From Rickettsiales bacterium (GTDB lineage: Bacteria > Pseudomonadota > Alphaproteobacteria > Rickettsiales > UBA1997), in contig JAITBB010000079.1 in the NCBI GenBank assembly GCA_031283795.1, positions 1-6,312 of the forward strand: a DNA stretch of 6,312 nt, in the 5' to 3' direction. This document shows, one piece after another, positions 1 through 5,701 of the stretch; the first letter of the stretch is position 1; every line of letters begins with the position of its first letter. Both the position numbers and the translations under genes were made by a program. Under the pieces are notes generated by a model that was not told the origin of the DNA, searched no databases, and saw nothing but the letters and a program-made list of their open reading frames with translations.

Positions 1-28
1 GTTACTCTAGGACTTATCTGAGATATTA

Positions 29-790
29 TCAGCCTTTCTCGCCGTAGAGGCCAATTGAACCGAAAACTACCAGAGGCAGCAGCATAAATTCGATTCTAGA
101 GAGGGCATAGTGCTGAAAATTAATTATCCCAAAGACCAAATGGAGCAGATAGCTTGTAATACTGATAGTCAGTAGTGCCAGAAGTTTCTGCCTTAGAGTT
201 TTAAGTTTTCTGTCGGTAAATAGTGGCATAGTCGCTGCAACTCCCACCAGACCGTAGAACGCGACCCAAGCATGGTCTGGGATCCTATAGAGAATTGACA
301 TGGTTATCATGGAGAACAGTGATATGCTGATGGCTATAGTTATAGCATATTGTTCTCCCCTTCTTTCTCCAAATTTAGAAATCAGCTGGTGATAGCAGAG
401 AATTTCTATAGCTGCAAATCCTAGGGATCCTATTAGGTCTGGTAGATCGTGAAACCTAAAATATATTAGGCTAAATCCTTCGGCAAGCATGGCAAGCACC
501 ATTAGTGCCCTTGTCCACATACTTTTTGCCCTATAGAGAGCATATCCGTAGAACATGGTTGCCGAATGCATATGACCACTTGGGAATGCATATCCTGGGC
601 CCAGGTGAGGAAAAAGTGGAATTTTAAAAAAACGCTTTAACAATGAATTAATAATCATAGAGAAGAGCAGAGAACAAATCATCCTCTCATACAGCCATCG
701 ACAGTGAAAAACTATACCTACGACGGTTACAGGGAGCATTAGTCTGGCATGTCCTACCTCTAGACAAACATTAGCGATAAGTTTCCACAT
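29..790 (-). CDS. PAP2-like membrane phosphatase
   Basis: This is a 253-aa multi-pass membrane protein that looks like a member of the PAP2 (type 2 phosphatidic acid phosphatase) superfamily, whose members dephosphorylate lipid phosphates or pyrophosphates at the membrane. The PSGH motif is at residues 70-73, inside YAFPSGHMHSAT. A third-motif-like stretch follows, with Ser107, His114 and Asp118 spaced as in SRx5HxxxD. Two usual residues are missing: the Arg after Ser107 is Leu, and the KX6RP motif is only suggested by Lys52, with Leu-Phe where Arg-Pro should be. About six hydrophobic segments surround these motifs. The frame can be extended to a TTG at 802, but the upstream promoter would leave that start almost no leader, so the ATG at 790 is preferred. 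No clear Shine-Dalgarno is visible. It is transcribed alone, away from rluD. Possible substrates are undecaprenyl pyrophosphate, phosphatidylglycerophosphate or lipid A; the sequence does not decide between them. The family call is fairly secure, activity less so. Confidence 0.78.
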   Translation of the reverse strand: MWKLIANVCLEVGHARLMLPVTVVGIVFHCRWLYERMICSLLFSMIINSLLKRFFKIPLFPHLGPGYAFPSGHMHSATMFYGYALYRAKSMWTRALMVLAMLAEGFSLIYFRFHDLPDLIGSLGFAAIEILCYHQLISKFGERRGEQYAITIAISISLFSMITMSILYRIPDHAWVAFYGLVGVAATMPLFTDRKLKTLRQKLLALLTISITSYLLHLVFGIINFQHYALSRIEFMLLPLVVFGSIGLYGEKG

Positions 791-814
791 TTTTCTCAGC
801 AAAATTATCAGGAT

Positions 815-843
815 AATATTGTACTAATTATCTGATCTGTCAA
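815..843 (-). promoter_or_regulatory. Sigma70-type promoter for the PAP2-like gene
   Basis: On the minus strand a perfect -35 hexamer TTGACA (838-843) is followed 17 nt later by AATATT (815-820, 4 of 6 matches to TATAAT). The overlapping TATTAT at 813-818 matches 5 of 6 with a 19-nt spacer. Transcription would begin near 807, giving a leader of about 17 nt before the ATG at 790. This is the best promoter match in the window. It starts directly after the stop codon of the possible small ORF at 846-980. Confidence 0.55.
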
Positions 844-845
844 GT

Positions 846-980
846 CTAAAACTGTTTCCATCCTCCTACTCCAGCAGATTCTTTTTCTCTTCTCTGTCCA
901 GTGTTGCTGGTTCTCTCCCTGTTTCTTTGGCTGTTTACAAACATCATCTTCGCGGAGTGTCTCTTAAATTTCTGTGACAT
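846..980 (-). CDS. Possible small basic protein, 44 aa, unrecognised
   Basis: This is an ATG-to-TAG frame of 44 codons beginning MSQKFKRHSAKMMF and ending GGWKQF. I do not recognise it. It has 11 Lys/Arg against 3 Glu, giving a strong positive charge, with no hydrophobic segment and no cysteine. The main support for translation is a GGAG at 989-992, exactly 8 nt before the ATG, which is a better ribosome binding site than most of the certain genes here have. A weak promoter-like pair lies upstream on the same strand: TTGGCA (1044-1049), a 17-nt spacer, then TAAATC (1021-1026). The ORF fills most of the gap between rluD and the PAP2-like gene and ends just before the latter's -35 box. It could be a real small RNA-binding or ribosome-associated protein, a gene remnant, or chance. 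Short basic frames arise easily, so this stays a candidate. Confidence 0.33.
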   Translation of the reverse strand: MSQKFKRHSAKMMFVNSQRNRERTSNTGQRREKESAGVGGWKQF

Positions 981-1084
981 ATATTTTTCTCCGGAATGGA
1001 ACTAATAAAACATTCTCTTCGATTTAGCACTGATGGCTGTGACTGCCAAGGCCATATGGGGAAGAGAGCTGTCCTAGCAGGGGG

Positions 1085-1134
1085 TGCCACTATGGCATAG
1101 AACAAGCGGTATCCACTCGTATGGCGAAGTGGAT
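1085..1134 (-). terminator. Two adjacent hairpins downstream of rluD, possible operon end
   Basis: Two inverted repeats lie 30-80 nt past the rluD stop. The first met by minus-strand transcription has arms at 1111-1117 and 1128-1134 (7 perfect pairs, ATCCACT/AGTGGAT), plus two inner C-G pairs after a bulged A. The second has arms TGCCA (1085-1089) and TGGCA (1093-1097) around a 3-nt loop. Neither is followed by a U-run on the minus strand, so they do not form a classical intrinsic terminator. They may mark the 3' end of the rpsF-rluD transcript, protect it from exonucleases, or be incidental. Confidence 0.3.
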
Positions 1135-1163
1135 CTTTGTCTGAACGTTCCTCCTCTGAGATA

Positions 1164-2156
1164 TCATCTATCTAAGCTAGTCGAGCCCAATGCACTCAAT
1201 TTCCCAACCAAATCCTGCATGTCTGCCGGTAACTCGATCTCGAATGACATGGATTTTTTTGTTCTTGGATGCCTAAAATCCAGACATTTAGAGTGAAGCG
1301 CCTGTCTTGTGAATCCCTCGATGAAGTTCTTTTCTGAGCTGCCCTCGCCGGGTATTTTTCTAGAGATGCCACCATATAATCTATCTCCAATTAGAGGGTG
1401 TTTCCTGCTGGATAGATGAACTCTTATCTGATGCGTTCGGCCAGTCGATAGGCTACATTCGACCAGACTGGCTATCTTTCCAAATTCTGTCAGTGTTCTA
1501 TAGCTCGTTAGAGAATATCTACCAGAACTGGCCATAGTCATTTTTAGTCTATTGCGTTCGTGTCTGGCCATATATCCTTCCACTTCACCACTCCTTGGCA
1601 CCATAATCCCCCACACCAGAGCGTTGTATATTCGTTTCAGTTCACGAGTTCTGAGTTGCTCTCTCAGAGATGTGTGGGAGAAATTGTTCTTTGCCACCAC
1701 CATGAGCCCACTAGTGTCCTTGTCCAGTCTATGCACTATTCCAGGTCTAAGGGTTCCAGCCATATCAGATAGTCTTTCTCCGCAGTGGTAGAGTAGGGCG
1801 TTGACAAGGGTGCCGGTTAGATTTCCGGCTCCCGGGTGAACCGTCATCCTAGACTGTTTATCTACCACCATTAGATCATCGTCCTCGTACAGTATGTTCA
1901 ATTCTATTTTCTCCGCCGTCGGAAGTAGTTCCATAGAATCATCTATTTCCACAGAGATTTCGTCGTCTTTTTTAAGTCTCTCGGAATTGTTGGTTGTTAC
2001 CAGACCATTTTTTCTCACTAGTCCTATTTCTATGAGATCCTGAACTCGATTTCTCGAATACTTTTGCTCGAGATCCTCCAGTTTCGCTATCCCGTCGAAG
2101 ACAGTCTTGTCCAATCTCATTCCATCAATCTGACATATAAATGATAGATGTTTCAC
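1164..2156 (-). CDS. rluD: 23S rRNA pseudouridine synthase, RluD/RluC type
   Basis: This 330-aa enzyme of the RluA family isomerises uridine to pseudouridine in 23S rRNA; in E. coli RluD acts at positions 1911, 1915 and 1917 of helix 69. An S4 RNA-binding domain occupies about residues 12-75. The catalytic domain shows VHPGAG (106-111), the active-site motif HRLDKDTSG (142-150, catalytic Asp145), GRTHQIRVHL (239-248) and RQALHS (284-289). Length matches the usual 310-340 aa. The start is a GTG 5 nt after the truB stop, which suggests translational coupling. An ATG at residue 13 is possible but would begin right at the S4 domain. The usual KPxG before VHPG reads KQSR (100-103) here, a clear departure. 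RluD is favoured over RluC by the S4-VHPGAG layout and the overall resemblance to E. coli RluD; the exact target site is inferred. Confidence 0.9.
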   Translation of the reverse strand: MKHLSFICQIDGMRLDKTVFDGIAKLEDLEQKYSRNRVQDLIEIGLVRKNGLVTTNNSERLKKDDEISVEIDDSMELLPTAEKIELNILYEDDDLMVVDKQSRMTVHPGAGNLTGTLVNALLYHCGERLSDMAGTLRPGIVHRLDKDTSGLMVVAKNNFSHTSLREQLRTRELKRIYNALVWGIMVPRSGEVEGYMARHERNRLKMTMASSGRYSLTSYRTLTEFGKIASLVECSLSTGRTHQIRVHLSSRKHPLIGDRLYGGISRKIPGEGSSEKNFIEGFTRQALHSKCLDFRHPRTKKSMSFEIELPADMQDLVGKLSALGSTSLDR

Positions 2157-2161
2157 GGACT

Positions 2162-2875
2162 CTATCTATATACTATAAGATTTCTAGCCACATTGTCAGG
2201 GGTTAGTCCGGCAATTTCCAGACTATCCGTTGCGTACAGACTACCAACTCTCAATCTCACTAGTTTTGACACATAGCCCAGTGCCCCGACTGCTCCGGCA
2301 ATATCAACGGCTAGACTTCTGACATAGCAGCCACGGCCGCAGTCCACAAGGAATTGGGCAGTGTTGGAATTGATAAAACCATTAAACTTTAGACTATTGA
2401 TCAGTATTTCCCTTTCTCTGAGCTCCAACTGTATACCACGTCTAGCCAGATCGTAGGCTCTCTTTCCATCAATTCTAATGGCAGAGAAGGAAGGAGGTTT
2501 TTGCTCTATTCTGCCGCTAAAGTTGCTAAGAATGCTCTCCAGAGCGGAGGCTTCCGGCACTAGGTTATTTCTATTGATGGTGTTTCCATCGGCATCATAG
2601 GTGTCTCTAGATTCCCCAAAGGTTAGGTTGAACAGATATGTCTTCGAATGATCCATAAGAAATTCAGTCTGTGTCGTCGCGCCATTCAAACATATTGGCA
2701 ACACACCAGTGGCCATCGGATCCAGTGTACCTCCGTGTCCCACCTTTTTTGCTCCCGTAATTTTCTTTATAACACTTACCACCTTCGTTGATCTATAGCC
2801 CCTGGGTTTATTCACGTTAAGCCACCCACTAAACTCTCTGTATTCCAAATGTCTGTAAAGCAAACCCTGCCTCAT
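2162..2875 (-). CDS. truB: tRNA pseudouridine(55) synthase TruB
   Basis: TruB makes the pseudouridine at position 55 in the T-loop of tRNAs. Visible motifs are GWLNVNKPRG (17-26), the catalytic loop GHGGTLDP (46-53, nucleophile Asp52; most family members have GHAGTLDP), KTY (78-80), DTYDADG (91-97), QKPPSFSAI plus GKRAYDLARRG (125-147) and CGRGCYVRSLAVDIAGAVGALG (179-200, written here only as a landmark for the RNA-binding core). At 237 aa it is shorter than the common 300-aa form and appears to lack most of the C-terminal PUA region. The ATG at 2875 comes directly after an in-frame TAG and has no evident Shine-Dalgarno; it leaves about 16 extra residues before the conserved GWL. The gene sits between rplI and rluD. 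In many bacteria truB instead lies near rbfA and rpsO, so this setting is unusual. Residue 28 is Arg where Thr or Ser is typical (KPxGxTS). Confidence 0.92.
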   Translation of the reverse strand: MRQGLLYRHLEYREFSGWLNVNKPRGYRSTKVVSVIKKITGAKKVGHGGTLDPMATGVLPICLNGATTQTEFLMDHSKTYLFNLTFGESRDTYDADGNTINRNNLVPEASALESILSNFSGRIEQKPPSFSAIRIDGKRAYDLARRGIQLELREREILINSLKFNGFINSNTAQFLVDCGRGCYVRSLAVDIAGAVGALGYVSKLVRLRVGSLYATDSLEIAGLTPDNVARNLIVYR

Positions 2876-2889
2876 CTATTACTGAAGAG

Positions 2890-2918
2890 ATAATATTCCC
2901 CCAGAGTTATAAATGCAA
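2890..2918 (-). promoter_or_regulatory. Possible promoter for truB-rluD
   Basis: In the 88-nt gap between rplI and truB the minus strand carries TTGCAT (2913-2918), a 17-nt spacer, then TATTAT (2890-2895, 5 of 6 matches to TATAAT). Initiation near 2883 would leave a leader of only about 8 nt before the truB ATG. The -35 box is weak (TTG only). It may allow truB-rluD expression in addition to read-through from rpsF-rpsR-rplI. A weak imperfect hairpin at 2942-2960 just after rplI has no U-run. Confidence 0.35.
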
Positions 2919-2963
2919 GTTTGAGAGTTTGCGAGATGAAGACCTGGAATCACTCCATAGGCC

Positions 2964-3443
2964 CTACTCACCAGTTGATTCCCCCTCCTTCTCCTTGACT
3001 CTGACCACTGTCAGTTCCTTCACAAAGGAAACATCCGGGTGAAAGTTGAACTCTATATTGAACTTCCCCAGGGTTCTTATGGGTTTTTGGGTGGAGAGAT
3101 TACCCTTACTGAGATACTTTTCTCCAATCAGTTGGTTAACAAAATTGGCTATGGTGGTGGCATTTATTGAGCCATAGAGTTTATCATTTTCTCCAGCGCT
3201 CGCAACAATCAGCAGCTCTTCCTTCTCTATTCTCCCTCTGATCTCCTCCGCCTTCTTAAGGTTTATCAAATTTTCAACCTCCACAAGTTTTCTCTTGTCC
3301 TCAAAAAACCTATAGTTTGGTTCGGAGTAGATTATGGCCAGTTTTTTGGGAATCAGATAGTTCCTACCATAGCCATCGGCTACGGTTTTAACATCACCGA
3401 CATTACCCAGTGTCTTGATTCTCGAAGTTAGAATTACTTTCAT
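2964..3443 (-). CDS. rplI: 50S ribosomal protein bL9
   Basis: bL9 is a two-domain protein that binds 23S rRNA in domain V near the L1 stalk and helps maintain reading frame. The 159-aa product shows the N-terminal rRNA-binding domain with MKVIL, GDVKTVADGYGRNYLIPKKLA-type residues (16-36), the long connecting helix (about 40-75), and the C-terminal domain opening with NDKLYGSINATTIA (87-100). Length is slightly above the usual 148-150 aa because of a charged tail (KEKEGESTGE). The ATG at 3443 is chosen because MKVIL is the universal family start; the frame stays open to a GTG at 3467, which would add 8 non-conserved residues inside rpsR. It begins 10 nt after the rpsR stop, third in the ribosomal operon. 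Confidence 0.95.
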   Translation of the reverse strand: MKVILTSRIKTLGNVGDVKTVADGYGRNYLIPKKLAIIYSEPNYRFFEDKRKLVEVENLINLKKAEEIRGRIEKEELLIVASAGENDKLYGSINATTIANFVNQLIGEKYLSKGNLSTQKPIRTLGKFNIEFNFHPDVSFVKELTVVRVKEKEGESTGE

Positions 3444-3453
3444 AGCGTTCTCA

Positions 3454-3756
3454 TTAGTTAATTTCACTTCTTGAGGTAAAGGACAATAGAGCCAGATTCC
3501 TCGCTCTTTTGATTGCCTTTGATAGCTTTTTTTGCTTCTTGGCGGAAACTCCAGAGGTTCTACTGGATGTTATTTTACCCCTCTCCGTTATATACCTATT
3601 AAGCAACTTAAGGTTCTTATAGCTAATCTCGTCATCTGGCACGTCCTTCAGCGGGCAACTTCTCCTTCGACGTATGGATATACCCTGATTAACCAGGGAT
3701 ATTTTTATATAGCCCTCTTGATCGATCTCACCATCAAACTTCTTGTTTTTCATCAT
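3454..3756 (-). CDS. rpsR: 30S ribosomal protein bS18
   Basis: bS18 sits on the platform of the 30S subunit and forms a heterodimer with bS6, the product of the preceding gene. The conserved core is clear: RRRRSCPL (29-36), [19 protein letters not shown] (44-62) and [21 protein letters not shown] (71-91, the basic helix that contacts 16S rRNA). The protein is 100 aa, with a lineage-specific N-terminal extension of about 25 residues. The frame is open upstream to 3870, but that stretch is antisense-like noise across rpsF. The start is set at the first of two adjacent ATGs, 12 nt after a GGAGG; the second ATG at 3753 would give 99 aa. It overlaps the end of rpsF by 23 nt, which fits coupled synthesis of the two partner proteins. 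Confidence 0.95.
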   Translation of the reverse strand: MMKNKKFDGEIDQEGYIKISLVNQGISIRRRRSCPLKDVPDDEISYKNLKLLNRYITERGKITSSRTSGVSAKKQKKLSKAIKRARNLALLSFTSRSEIN

Positions 3757-4132
3757 CCTGTTGACTAGCCTCCGCAATTTTATTAGTGTGACTCCTATAG
3801 TCCTTGGCATTCTCAGACACAGCCAGATCGAAACTCTTAGTCGATGGTTGCTCCACTCTAAAAATCCCATGCCTGATCAGATTCTCATTGAATCCCATTA
3901 CTCTTCTAAGTTCTTTAACCGCTGCATAGGGCGAATCTATATTGATGCACACATAGTGCCCCTTTGTGTTCTTATTTATTTTATAGGCCAACATCCTGAG
4001 ACCCCAGTATTCCCTTGAAACGGCCCTACCTCCACCATCCTCCAGGATTTTCACAAAACCGTCAGTCAGGCTATCGACATCTGACGGAGACAGATCCGCC
4101 CTAGCGACATAGACAAGCTCATAGAATGACAT
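3734..4132 (-). CDS. rpsF: 30S ribosomal protein bS6
   Basis: bS6 binds 16S rRNA on the 30S platform as a heterodimer with bS18. The 132-aa product has the ferredoxin-like fold pattern: [11 protein letters not shown] (4-14), [20 protein letters not shown] (41-60), a third strand VCINID (61-66), and [20 protein letters not shown] (75-94). The C-terminal tail from about residue 97 is charged, ends QDDEKQEV and is variable across the family. It is the first gene of the operon rpsF-rpsR-rplI. The ATG at 4132 matches the family start; only a weak TTGGTG lies upstream as a possible ribosome binding site. In many bacteria the bS6:bS18 complex represses this operon through a leader structure with a CCG element, but I cannot find that element here. 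Confidence 0.95.
   Translation of the reverse strand: MSFYELVYVARADLSPSDVDSLTDGFVKILEDGGGRAVSREYWGLRMLAYKINKNTKGHYVCINIDSPYAAVKELRRVMGFNENLIRHGIFRVEQPSTKSFDLAVSENAKDYRSHTNKIAEASQQDDEKQEV
3769..3773 (-). promoter_or_regulatory. Ribosome binding site of rpsR, inside rpsF
   Basis: The minus strand reads GGAGG here, within the last codons of rpsF. The spacer is 12 nt to the ATG at 3756 and 15 nt to the ATG at 3753, so the first ATG is the better choice. It is the strongest Shine-Dalgarno match I see in the ribosomal operon. Confidence 0.5.
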
Positions 4133-4155
4133 AGGCTACACCAAATCCAAACATA

Positions 4156-4209
4156 ATAAAAATTAAAATTTAAAAATCTCACTCAAGTGAAGCCCATTCT
4201 AAATGGGTT
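4156..4209 (-). promoter_or_regulatory. AT-rich rpsF upstream region with hairpin and weak promoter match
   Basis: The 65-80 nt before rpsF are very AT-rich. On the minus strand TTGAGT (4181-4186) is followed after 19 nt by TTTTAT (4156-4161), a weak promoter match that would give a leader of about 15-20 nt. Just upstream is a perfect 6-bp inverted repeat, CCCATT (4193-4198) and AATGGG (4202-4207), with a 3-nt loop and two further outer pairs (one G-T). It could be an operator, a leader hairpin if transcription starts further up, or chance. A run of A and T tracts at 4211-4240 may act as an UP element or bent DNA for either divergent gene. Confidence 0.27.
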
Positions 4210-4216
4210 GTTTTAA

Positions 4217-4530
4217 AAAATAAAGCAAAAAATTTTTTTAGGGATTAACATTGAACAGAGATATGGTGATACTATCCATCTAGTGGGTCGGAGAAGAAGA
4301 GCCGAGAGTCCCATCATTGAGTTGGACGGAGATAGAACCTCTAGACTAATGCTATACAGAAGATTTTGGCGGGAAATCCTTTCCGTTCTGCCTCTAGTGG
4401 TAGAGTGGCCTTCGGCGTTGGCTGGACTAGTGCGGCATCTCTGGCGCTAAGTGGGAGTAGAATGGCTAAACTATTCTGGCTGATCAATAGTGATGGGGCA
4501 ATATTGGAGCCCGGGCACTGTTTACTTTAA
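4217..4530 (+). other. Unassigned stretch upstream of rseP, possible decayed gene
   Basis: This part of the 465-nt divergent gap from about 4241 is visibly less AT-rich than its flanks. It holds two overlapping plus-strand open frames: 4217-4450 (77 codons between stops, first ATG only at 4349) and 4345-4530 (61 sense codons between stops). Neither translation is one I recognise, and neither has a convincing start for its full length. Two open frames meeting out of phase are what a frameshifted remnant would leave, but a non-coding RNA or chance are equally possible. Inside the second frame, an ATG at 4462 follows GGGAG by 4-5 nt and opens a 22-codon frame (MAKLFWLIN...) ending at 4530. I see no tRNA, tmRNA, RNase P or SRP RNA signature. 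Confidence 0.27.
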
Positions 4531-4549
4531 TAAAGATAATAGTTACTCT

Positions 4550-4579
4550 CTGACACATATTGGTTTGTAGTACTATTTT
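4550..4579 (+). promoter_or_regulatory. Possible promoter for rseP-bamA
   Basis: CTGACA (4550-4555, 5 of 6 matches to TTGACA) is followed after 18 nt by TATTTT (4574-4579, 4 of 6 matches to TATAAT). Initiation near 4586 would give a leader of about 12 nt before the rseP ATG, in line with the short leaders predicted for the PAP2-like gene and truB. An AGG at 4582-4584 is the only ribosome-binding-like element and is about 13 nt from the start. Confidence 0.37.
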
Positions 4580-4597
4580 ACAGGTTAAATCTTTTAT

Positions 4598-5701
4598 ATG
4601 TTTCTTACGAGTTCAGTGGCATTTGTTATCATAGTGTCTGTGGTTGTTTTTGTGCATGAGATGGGCCACTATCTGATAGCTAGAATCAATGGCGTCAGAG
4701 TGGATGAATTTTCCATAGGCATGGGAAAGGAAGTGTTTTCCTGGAAGGACAGGGAAGGTACCAGGTGGAAAATATGTTTTATACCGTGTGGTGGTTCCTG
4801 TAAGTTTTTTGGTGACGAGGATATGTCCTCTATGATAGTTGATAGAGAGAAGATTAGGGAACTTTCCGATAGGGAAAAGAGCATGTGTCTCCAGTGCAAG
4901 AGTCCCTGGCAGAGAATCCAGGTGGCAGTTGCCGGACCACTGGCCAACTATATTCTTGCTCTGGTGCTTTTTACCGTGATTTTTCGTCTTCACGGTGTCG
5001 ATAGGTTATCCAATGTAATTGGCCTGGTAGGTCCGGGTAGCGCTGCCGAAACAGCCGGAATTGAGGTTGGCGATGCCATTATTTCCGTAGGTGACAAGAA
5101 AATCGGCAGTTTTGAGGATATACGGCGTGCTGTGCTGTCTTCCAGAGGACCTGTGACGGTTAAACTGGCCAGGAATGGCGAAATCATCGAAAAGATCACA
5201 AACCCGGCCATTCAAACCAGAAAAAATATGTTCGGAAGAGTTGTGAGGGCTCCTCTACTGGGAGTTGGTCCATCCGATGATATTCTTGTGGAGAAGGTGG
5301 GTCTCGCGAGAGCATTTCTCAGATCACTGGAGTATGTTGCTAGAATAACTGTCAATAATCTGGTCGTTCTTGGACAAATAGTTACCGGTAGGAGCGGGCT
5401 CGGTGAAATAGGTAGTCCTATAAAAATAGCTCAGTATTCGGGAATGGCAATAAGGAGCGGATTCTATGTATTTATTCGCTTCATAGCGCTGATCTCGGTC
5501 AGCCTGGGTTTTATGAATCTGCTGCCGATACCGGTACTGGATGGTGGTCATCTACTACTCTGCCTAACGGAAATTGTGAGGAAAAAACCTCTGAGTGAGA
5601 AGTTCGAAAACAGTCTGACGAGGATTTGTTTTTCTGTTCTAATGGCTCTGATGATCTTCTTCACAATAAGGGACGTGTTGGGAATTTTTAATGAGAAATA
5701 A
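4598..5701 (+). CDS. rseP: RIP site-2 zinc metalloprotease RseP
   Basis: RseP is an inner-membrane site-2 protease that cuts substrates within the membrane; in E. coli it cleaves anti-sigma factor RseA and remnant signal peptides. The zinc-binding motif HEMGH is at 20-24 in the first membrane segment, and the third ligand region NLLPIPVLDGGHLL is at 308-320 (Asp315). A second membrane segment with AGPLANY (112-118) follows, then one recognisable PDZ domain (about 138-205, with GPGSAAETAGIEVGD), and membrane segments near 285-308 and 342-362. At 367 aa it resembles the shorter alphaproteobacterial forms, whereas E. coli RseP (450 aa) has two PDZ domains. The membrane-associated loop between the first two helices carries five cysteines (60, 64, 68, 97, 100); at 64 and 68 the usual IPLGGYVKF reads IPCGGSCKF. 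The gene overlaps bamA by 11 nt. Alphaproteobacteria often have dxr just upstream; it is absent here. Confidence 0.94.
   Translation: MFLTSSVAFVIIVSVVVFVHEMGHYLIARINGVRVDEFSIGMGKEVFSWKDREGTRWKICFIPCGGSCKFFGDEDMSSMIVDREKIRELSDREKSMCLQCKSPWQRIQVAVAGPLANYILALVLFTVIFRLHGVDRLSNVIGLVGPGSAAETAGIEVGDAIISVGDKKIGSFEDIRRAVLSSRGPVTVKLARNGEIIEKITNPAIQTRKNMFGRVVRAPLLGVGPSDDILVEKVGLARAFLRSLEYVARITVNNLVVLGQIVTGRSGLGEIGSPIKIAQYSGMAIRSGFYVFIRFIALISVSLGFMNLLPIPVLDGGHLLLCLTEIVRKKPLSEKFENSLTRICFSVLMALMIFFTIRDVLGIFNEK

Noticed and set aside
803..1163. tRNA, SRP RNA or other structured RNA in the gap after rluD
   Set aside because: Inverted repeats exist, but no cloverleaf, T-loop, or SRP/RNase P consensus was found on either strand.
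1084..1296. Plus-strand 70-codon frame across the rluD 3' end
   Set aside because: It is largely antisense to rluD, has no ribosome binding site, and no protein family pattern.
1552..1791. Two plus-strand frames inside rluD
   Set aside because: They are antisense shadows of the conserved RluD catalytic domain, without start signals.
3444..3467. Upstream GTG start for rplI
   Set aside because: The family begins at MKVIL; the extra 8 residues lie within rpsR and are not conserved in kind.
3757..3870. N-terminal extension of the rpsR frame to 3870
   Set aside because: The extra 38 residues lie over rpsF, are not bS18-like, and a GGAGG supports the ATG at 3756.
3743..4018. Plus-strand 91-codon frame
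   Set aside because: It is antisense to rpsF with no supporting signal.
4133..4260. bS6:bS18 autoregulatory leader RNA
   Set aside because: Known leaders carry a CCG element in a stem; the minus-strand sequence upstream of rpsF contains no such structure that I can find.
4613..4993. Minus-strand frames of 126 and 92 codons
   Set aside because: They are antisense to the well-conserved rseP and have no family resemblance.
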